In this document: positions 58,614 to 64,000 of the stretch, one piece after another
How positions within the stretch are numbered: position 1 is the stretch's first letter
Layout: each line of letters starts with the position of its first letter
NCBI GenBank assembly: GCA_023954715.1
Contig: JAGSHD010000017.1
Location: 1 to 64,000 of the forward strand
Source of the DNA: Candidatus Cloacimonadota bacterium
GTDB lineage: Bacteria; Muiribacteriota; UBA6191
Length of the DNA: 64,000 nt
Direction: 5' to 3'
Notes under the pieces: generated by a model
Database searches by the model: none
Seen by the model: only the letters and a program-made list of their open reading frames with translations
What the model was told of the DNA's origin: nothing
Position numbers and translations under genes: made by a program

Positions 58614-59659
58614 TACAAATGCTCTATATTTTTATCACTAGCAAACAAGTCTTGGGATAAGTAGTATCCATTGTTTGCATGCTGAAATGCCAATTGATTA
58701 TTGTTTATATAATATGAAACTTTATTTGCTAAATCCTTAGAATCTTTTCTTTTAGCTAACAATCCAGTATAGTCATCAGCGATAATTTCGCTGATTCCTC
58801 CACTATTAAATGCAACAACTGGTAGTCCATATAAAAATGCCTCTAGATTGACCATACCAAGCCCTTCCGATAAAGAAGGAACCAGCAAAAGATCAATTTG
58901 TTGAAAGATCTCAGAGACAGTGCAAAATCCTTTTAATCTTACACAATCGATTAAACCCTCTTCTTCAATCAAGTCTTTTAAACTATTGTAATCCTCACCA
59001 TCTCCAAACAAGAGCAACTCTAAATCAGATGTAGTTCTTAGTAGGAGCTTCAAAGACTCTATGGCATATTTTTGCCCTTTTCTTGGAATCAAGTTTCCAA
59101 CTACAGCTAATATTTTTATCTCTCTTACTTTAGGAGTTTTGATCCTCTGTATATCCAATGGATAATACATTAAATGAATCAGCCTTCTATCAATACCAAG
59201 CTGAGTCAATTGATCAATTATATCCTTTGAAACAGCATAAACATACTTTGCTTGAGAAATCCCGGTGAAATCTTGATCATCAATATGTTTAGGTCGGTTC
59301 ATTCCAAACCCATGACAAACATGATAAAAGTCTATATTAAGAGAAGATAAAGCATTAGCAGCAAACCCTCCATGAGTTATATAATTATATTTACTGCTAG
59401 GATAATCCTTGGATATTCTGTTTTGAATGTTTTGTAGGTTCCAATGTTTTCTATCAAAGGTTGAATCTATAAACGATATTCTTACACCTTCTCGTCTTAA
59501 AGAGTCAATCAAAAGTATAGAGTGATCTTGATCCTTAGTTGGATAGGATAATAGTAGTTCTGATTGAACTCCTCTCTTCTTAAGCTGCTTTATAATAGCT
59601 ATAATACCAGTAGAGCTACCATACTTTAAAAATTGGGCAATATGGAGAACCTTTTTCAT
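58598..59659 (-). CDS. GT4-family glycosyltransferase
   Basis: 353 residues from ATG 59659; the in-frame TTG at 59665 adds two residues and is less likely. KKVLHIAQFLKYGSSTGI is the acceptor-domain start, ILAVVGNLIPRKGQ near residue 192 the donor-domain linker, and EGLGMVNLE (EX7E) near residue 272 the nucleotide-sugar site. Third GT4 of the window, most like capsule or LPS enzymes. It is last in a minus-strand run with a radical SAM protein and an epimerase. Donor unknown. Confidence 0.9.
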   Translation of the reverse strand: MKKVLHIAQFLKYGSSTGIIAIIKQLKKRGVQSELLLSYPTKDQDHSILLIDSLRREGVRISFIDSTFDRKHWNLQNIQNRISKDYPSSKYNYITHGGFAANALSSLNIDFYHVCHGFGMNRPKHIDDQDFTGISQAKYVYAVSKDIIDQLTQLGIDRRLIHLMYYPLDIQRIKTPKVREIKILAVVGNLIPRKGQKYAIESLKLLLRTTSDLELLLFGDGEDYNSLKDLIEEEGLIDCVRLKGFCTVSEIFQQIDLLLVPSLSEGLGMVNLEAFLYGLPVVAFNSGGISEIIADDYTGLLAKRKDSKDLANKVSYYINNNQLAFQHANNGYYLSQDLFASDKNIEHLYQVLK

Positions 59660-59689
59660 ATACAAAGTCCAGTTAGATATAGTAAGAGT

Positions 59690-61105
59690 TTAACGATACT
59701 TTGGGCGTAGAGAGTTTCGGTAGTTTTGCTCTTTAATGTATTGTTCACGACTTAATTTAGTCTCTGCATAAGGCCAACCAGATTGAGCATTTGTCCCTTT
59801 GTAAAATAAAAGATCCGATGTAATTTTATCTTTTAATCTCACATTAGGTATCTGACCTAACTGAATCATTTCGTTGAACTTTGTCCCTTGATAAGGAGTC
59901 ATAATAGTCGCATCTACATAGTTTCTAAGTGGACGACCTTTTTCATCTTGTCCATCAACTGGATTCGCTACAATAAACTCTATCATTTCTGTCGTTTGTT
60001 TTAAATCACTAAGATCTTCCCAAGGGTAGATCATAGTAAAAGCATCTACTGCGATTCCGTTTTTGTTGGCAACTTTTACAGCTTCATAGTGCTCTTGAAC
60101 GTTTTGCTTTTTACCATTTCGTTTATTGATTAAATCTAACGACTTTTGAGACCCTGTTTCTAGTCCTATTCCAACTCTTCTACCACCTGATTCATGAAAA
60201 GGGCGCAGGAGACGATCTTCATATTTAACAATTAAATATGCATGAGTAAATGCTCTCCAAGTTGTATAACCCTCTTGTTTGATCAGATTAGATAGCTTTT
60301 GTGCTTGTCTTGGATTTAATAATCCTACATCATCAAAAAACATAATGGAATATCTATCTCTACCTAACTCTTTATGCACTTGGGCTATTCTGGCTAAATC
60401 CATTTTGATCATATCTTCTGAGAAGAAGCGGACATTTTCAAAACCAGACTCACAAAAATGACAACTAAAAGGACAGCCTAAAGCCGTAATCATGTGATAG
60501 GCCTTTAATCCAGCGATCTCATAATTATATCTTTTTAATAAAGAAGTGGGTCGAGTAGGAGGAGTAAAGATTTGTTTTAAATCCTGCTTATGAGAAAAAA
60601 CATAAGATCTACCTAAATCTGGTAGGTTTCTCTCTAACAAGTTTAGCATCGGAAGCCAACCATCTTGGGGTACTATATAATCAAAGGCAAGCTCTGGAGG
60701 CAAGGCTTTTACTTGATCTAAGTAATACCTCGCATGAGAGCCACCAATCATCAATTTTTTATCGGGAAACTTTTGATTAACAAGCTCACTAATCCAATAG
60801 GCATACTCTGCTTGAGGACTCATTACTGATAAAGCTAATAAATCAAACTCTGAAAAAATATTCTCATCAAAAATACCATCATACTCTTCTGTGTCTCCAT
60901 CATATAACAACATGTTGAGATCATAAACACTAGTTGGCTCTACGCCAGAGTCCCGATCTCTTACATAAAAAATCAACATTTTAGAGTCATAACCATGATG
61001 ATTAGTATAAGACTGAATATAGTGAGGACCTAATTGCTGATAGACAAACTCATCCTGTAAATACGGATCTGGTGGTTTGATATATAATATAGACGGCTTT
61101 TTCAT
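59690..61105 (-). CDS. B12-binding-domain radical SAM protein
   Basis: 471 residues. N-terminal Rossmann-like domain of the cobalamin-binding type (KPSILYIKPPDP, LALSVMSPQAEYAYW, KLMIGGSHARYYL) followed by a radical SAM core with CPFSCHFCESG (CxxxCxxC, 4Fe-4S) near residue 210. IMFFDDVGLLNP and RRVGIGLETGSQ are typical of the class. A DxHxxG cobalamin motif is not evident, so the cobalamin may be held differently or be absent. Such proteins often methylate or rearrange sugars, lipids or peptides; with the GT4 and epimerase beside it, glycan or glycolipid modification is the likely setting. Substrate unknown. Confidence 0.88.
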   Translation of the reverse strand: MKKPSILYIKPPDPYLQDEFVYQQLGPHYIQSYTNHHGYDSKMLIFYVRDRDSGVEPTSVYDLNMLLYDGDTEEYDGIFDENIFSEFDLLALSVMSPQAEYAYWISELVNQKFPDKKLMIGGSHARYYLDQVKALPPELAFDYIVPQDGWLPMLNLLERNLPDLGRSYVFSHKQDLKQIFTPPTRPTSLLKRYNYEIAGLKAYHMITALGCPFSCHFCESGFENVRFFSEDMIKMDLARIAQVHKELGRDRYSIMFFDDVGLLNPRQAQKLSNLIKQEGYTTWRAFTHAYLIVKYEDRLLRPFHESGGRRVGIGLETGSQKSLDLINKRNGKKQNVQEHYEAVKVANKNGIAVDAFTMIYPWEDLSDLKQTTEMIEFIVANPVDGQDEKGRPLRNYVDATIMTPYQGTKFNEMIQLGQIPNVRLKDKITSDLLFYKGTNAQSGWPYAETKLSREQYIKEQNYRNSLRPKYR

Positions 61106-61200
61106 TATTTTTCACTTTGAGTTGATAAATAATATCGACAAATTGGCTCATTCCATCCAATTATAAACAATATTGGAGCGATAACTTACTTAGCTTTAGC

Positions 61201-62109
61201 CTAAATTTTATCTCGATAATACTTTATGCTTTGCATAAGGCTATCTTCAAAATCAATTGGAATCTTAGTAAAATTATCCGTCAAGTGATCGATTTCAGCT
61301 TGAGATACTCTAATATCCCCTTCTCGAATCTCTTTATGTTCTATCTTAGACTCACTATCTGTAAATCGAATGATTTTTTCAGCTAAGTCTAAAATATTTA
61401 AAGAGCCACCATTACCAAGATTAAAAACGCCAGTAACTTTAGAAGTCATAGCTTGAATATAATAATCAACAACTTGTTGAACATATACAAAATCTCTGGT
61501 CTGTAATCCATCTCCATAGATAGTTAAATCCTGATTTTTAAGCGCTTTGGTAATAAAAATTGGGATCACCGATGCGTAAGCAGAAGATACTGACTGATAG
61601 GGGCCAAAAATATTGAACATTCTAAATGCTACAAAAGGTAAACCAAAGTTTTCTAAAGCCATTGACAAAAGATGTTCATCCATTAATTTTGAAACACCAT
61701 AAGGACTTTTAGGAGCTGGTAATTGAAGCTCTGATTGAGTTTGAGTCTTATCACCATATACAGCAGCAGATGAAGCCAAAATTACCTTGCTCACTTGATG
61801 TTTTTTTGCATAATCAATCAAGTATATTACTGAATCAACATTATCTCTTTGACATTGAATCGGATCATTCATTGAAACAGGGACTGAGACCATTGCTGCT
61901 AAATGATAAATTACATCTACGGTCTCTAAGTTATCCCAAGTTTCTTTTAATCCAACATCCCCTTGAATCAATTGACAATCTGGATGTAAATTTTCAGGAA
62001 ATCCTGTTGAAAAGTTGTCTAAAACAACTACTTCATGACCTGTGTTAAGTAATTTTCTTGTTAAATTTGAACCGATAAATCCGGCTCCACCAGTAACTAG
62101 TACTTTCAT
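61201..62109 (-). CDS. NAD-dependent NDP-sugar epimerase/dehydratase (extended SDR)
   Basis: 302 residues. GGAGFIGSNL (NAD-binding GxxGxxG), LDNFSTGFPENL, GDVG, VIYHLAAMVSVP, catalytic Ser/Tyr/Lys in ASSAAVYGD and SPYGVSKLMDE, and FRMFNIFGP/GDGLQTRDFVYV follow GalE/WbpP-type UDP-hexose 4-epimerases. Provides an activated sugar for the glycosyltransferases nearby. A ribosome-binding site (AAGGA) precedes the ATG. A member of the intergenic repeat family ends about 50 bp upstream on the same strand, so the leader may carry it. Exact sugar not resolved. Confidence 0.9.
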   Translation of the reverse strand: MKVLVTGGAGFIGSNLTRKLLNTGHEVVVLDNFSTGFPENLHPDCQLIQGDVGLKETWDNLETVDVIYHLAAMVSVPVSMNDPIQCQRDNVDSVIYLIDYAKKHQVSKVILASSAAVYGDKTQTQSELQLPAPKSPYGVSKLMDEHLLSMALENFGLPFVAFRMFNIFGPYQSVSSAYASVIPIFITKALKNQDLTIYGDGLQTRDFVYVQQVVDYYIQAMTSKVTGVFNLGNGGSLNILDLAEKIIRFTDSESKIEHKEIREGDIRVSQAEIDHLTDNFTKIPIDFEDSLMQSIKYYRDKI

Positions 62110-62560
62110 AAAAAATCCTTGTAAAATATATACCCAACCAAAAATGATTTTTCATTACACAAAAAACCAAAAAACTTGGAAAGCTTTATCAAAACTACGT
62201 TTTGAACTATATGATTATTAACCCAAAACTGGAAAACCATTTGCATTTGGATATAATTCTGTGATTTTCAAATTAATAGCTTCTAAAATCAGCTTGTTAA
62301 AATATCTAATCATTAGTAATACTTCAAGCTTATTCCATTGAAGGGCTACTAAAATCTAGCGAGTCACAGCTATGATCAATTAAAGAATAATAACTATTTT
62401 TTAGAAAAAGGGAAGAGACTTTGTAACTATTCATCTATAATTTTACAATTTGTTCACAAAGGTTGATACCATCTAGGTACATCAATAAAGATAAAACTAC
62501 GAAAAGCTTGTATGCTTCTCTCGTTTAATCGAAGAGACTAGCTGAATAATTACGAGATTT
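62110..62560. other. 450-bp gap holding the repeat copy
   Basis: Besides the repeat at 62161-62256 I see no coding frame. An 11-base match to the 9490s region (ATCGAAGAGACTA at about 62530) is too short to interpret. Confidence 0.4.
62161..62256 (-). repeat. Intergenic repeat family copy 3, upstream of the epimerase gene
   Basis: Reverse-complement match to 5706-5796. All three hairpins are kept: TCCAAA with TTTGGG (plus coordinates 62246-62251 and 62222-62227), CAAAAC-GTA-GTTTTG (62190-62204) and AAAGCTT-TCC-AAGTTTT (about 62171-62187) running into T's. The sequence changes in the last stem preserve pairing by G-U. It ends about 50 bp before the epimerase ATG. Confidence 0.65.
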
Positions 62561-63838
62561 TTAGCTTTTTAGTTGGTAGTGATTCAAGATAAAATCATAA
62601 AAGCTTTGAATGTTTTTGGGTAAGTCCGTTAACTGAGTAGCAATTACTCCGTATCTATCGTGATTTGCTCCATCAGGTCCTGTGTCATTATCCGCTCTAA
62701 ACGAAACATCACCAAAAACTTTTGATGAACATCGATAATCTAAGTGATTTACATAAAGTAAAAAATCAGGAGCATAACCAGCGCAACGCTTATATATATC
62801 TTGGGTCCAATGTAATTCAAAAGGCTTTTCTTCTCTCAAAAAGTCTCTTTGTAAATCTTTATAAAGGGCTGAAATATCCTCTACGATTCCTTGTGATTGC
62901 CTAAACTTTTTGTTAACAAATAGTCTTCCACAATACCCACCTTTAGCATAGATTTTAGTTTTTGCCCAATCAATATCTTTCTCAAGTAATTCACCTTGTA
63001 TTTTGTTTTTTAAAACAAGGTATCCCTTAAATATTAACCAGTCATTTAACGGAAAAACACCTTTTAATGGCCTGACCCCATGATCAGATATCATAATAGG
63101 CTCGTAACCTAAAGATTCACTCAACTCAAACCATCGCTTTAAATAATTATCCAATTTTTTATAATAAGACTGAAAAAGACTTTTATAGCTTTGATGCTCT
63201 ATGTAGTTATTTTGTTCTGGCGCTATGTATTGATAAAATGCGTGATTCAGGCGATCGGCCCCTACAATTACTGAGAAAAACAAATCATTTTTCTTTTGTA
63301 GTTCTCGTAAAATTATTCGGTTTTTTTGATCTAACATGAGTTGAGCTTGTTCTAAAATTTGTGCTTTATCTTCACAGCGGTAATTGTCAATATCAAAAAC
63401 AAAGTCTTGATCTATCTTAAAATCTTCTGGATAAACTGCTTGTGGAGCCCCTGTTGGAGTTAAAATAGACGAAACCATTTCACCGTTAATTTTTTTTACA
63501 GGATAAGTCTGTGGAACAAACAAAGCACTAGATTTCAATCCATTTTCATTAAGCTTATCCCAAATTCTTGGAGAGCGAACATCCTTTGAAGATGGAATCG
63601 TATAATCAAAGTAATCCCATGACTGTTTTTTAGAAAACCCGTAAATACCAAGTTCTCCAGGATCTTTGCCTGTAGTCATAACAGACCATGCAGGAATGGT
63701 AATTGGTGGGTCACAAGACTTAATTTGCTTTAGTTTACCTTCATTTTTTAGAGACAGTATAAATTCAAAACTCTCAGGCATTCTATCAATTAAATCTAAG
63801 CCTAAGCAGTCAATGCCAAAAACAGCTAGGTTTTTCAT
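62561..63838 (-). CDS. Alkaline-phosphatase-superfamily phosphodiesterase (type I phosphodiesterase type)
   Basis: 425 residues. VFGIDCLGLDLI supplies the first metal Asp; PPITIPAWSVMTTGKDPGE is the nucleophile loop with Thr (near residue 52) of type I phosphodiesterase/nucleotide pyrophosphatase family; GADRLNHAFYQ, IMISDHGVRPLKGVF and DGANHDRYGV hold the other metal ligands. Proteins of this family cleave phosphodiester or add phospho-groups to glycans. No signal peptide is seen, so it is probably cytoplasmic. The start ATGA overlaps the stop of the DUF4159-like gene by 4 bp. Substrate unknown. Confidence 0.85.
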   Translation of the reverse strand: MKNLAVFGIDCLGLDLIDRMPESFEFILSLKNEGKLKQIKSCDPPITIPAWSVMTTGKDPGELGIYGFSKKQSWDYFDYTIPSSKDVRSPRIWDKLNENGLKSSALFVPQTYPVKKINGEMVSSILTPTGAPQAVYPEDFKIDQDFVFDIDNYRCEDKAQILEQAQLMLDQKNRIILRELQKKNDLFFSVIVGADRLNHAFYQYIAPEQNNYIEHQSYKSLFQSYYKKLDNYLKRWFELSESLGYEPIMISDHGVRPLKGVFPLNDWLIFKGYLVLKNKIQGELLEKDIDWAKTKIYAKGGYCGRLFVNKKFRQSQGIVEDISALYKDLQRDFLREEKPFELHWTQDIYKRCAGYAPDFLLYVNHLDYRCSSKVFGDVSFRADNDTGPDGANHDRYGVIATQLTDLPKNIQSFYDFILNHYQLKS

Positions 63839-64000
63839 GGTTTGGATTGATCAAAAACATAATGAACTAAATTCACAGAAAACTTTTCAGCAAGTGTTCG
63901 TAGTTCTTGGGGGTCAGAATGAACTTGAGCATCCTCTAGTCCATCTCCAATGTCAGAGCTAAACGAATAGAAAACTACCATACGGCCATTTTTATATATA
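63835..64000 (-). CDS. DUF4159-like protein, C-terminal part only
   Basis: The frame is open to the window edge; the visible end is IYKNGRMVVFYSFSSDIGDG, then LEDAQVHSDPQELRT, then KFSVNLVHYVF and stop. The pattern shhSDIxDGLEDxxVHxDP...NxVxY matches the C-terminus of DUF4159 proteins, which sit with MoxR/DUF58 systems or gliding-type surface clusters. The stop overlaps the next gene by 4 bp (coupled). Identification is from memory of the family pattern; the rest of the gene lies outside the window. Confidence 0.6.
   Translation of the reverse strand, partial: IYKNGRMVVFYSFSSDIGDGLEDAQVHSDPQELRTLAEKFSVNLVHYVFDQSKP

Overview
The window is AT-rich DNA (about one third G+C by eye) from a bacterium with a two-membrane envelope. 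The evidence for the outer membrane is several lipobox lipoproteins, an O-antigen ligase/polymerase-like protein, a lytic transglycosylase and a LysM protein whose beta-rich C-terminus ends in Phe. I cannot place the phylum. The gene style (a giant TPR protein, a giant PKD-repeat lipoprotein, many unrecognised secreted proteins) would fit a Bdellovibrionota-like, deltaproteobacterial or candidate-phylum lineage, but that is a guess. No rRNA, tRNA, CRISPR array, insertion sequence or prophage was seen.

Layout. 1-290 is a small compositional island with no recognised gene. 452-5613 (minus) is a surface-polysaccharide operon: two GT4 and one GT2 glycosyltransferases, an O-antigen polymerase/ligase-like protein and a small membrane protein. 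5911-9141 (minus) pairs an 802-residue lipoprotein with an LmeA-like exported protein. 9548-10139 holds a strong promoter, a 47-residue membrane microprotein, ssrA (tmRNA) and its terminator. 10259-14101 encodes a secreted HEXXH protein, an ABC-F ATPase and a shikimate-kinase-like P-loop kinase. 14259-17961 is a tandem array of five paralogues joining three N-terminal membrane segments to a pilin-like domain. 17964-21646 has an exported metallo-beta-lactamase-fold hydrolase, a 40-residue microprotein candidate, a methyltransferase-CpXC fusion, an exported protein and a membrane protein.

21891-25275 holds a free-standing 55-residue gene and then an operon of a 75-residue protein, a cysteine synthase-family enzyme, a cystathionine gamma-lyase/synthase-family enzyme and ClpP. 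25359-26808 (minus) encodes an acidic lipoprotein and a small membrane protein. 27433-38084 is a 3112-residue TPR protein with a four-Cys N-terminus, translationally coupled to rimO. 38197-40715 is an unrecognised gene pair. 40698-42545 (minus) is a LysM/beta-barrel protein, divergent from a MerR-like regulator (42843) that is coupled to a 2196-residue PKD-repeat lipoprotein (43388-49978); a second HTH/coiled-coil protein follows. After a 1.4-kb gene-free stretch come AIM24, a lytic transglycosylase and a histidine kinase (minus), and divergently a sigma-54 activator with a degenerate receiver. 57372-58613 is a TPR protein with a degenerate peptidase site. 58598-64000 (minus) is a second glycan/surface group: GT4, B12-type radical SAM, NDP-sugar epimerase, type I phosphodiesterase-family protein and the end of a DUF4159-like gene.

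The two observations I consider most worth following are a family of intergenic repeats (5706-5796, 51343-51411, 62161-62256, and a degenerate copy near 9334-9455) whose copies keep the same hairpins and end in a terminator-like stem plus T-run, suggesting an undescribed small-RNA or leader family; and the five-gene array of membrane-anchored pilin-like proteins that lack a prepilin signal and any nearby assembly machinery.
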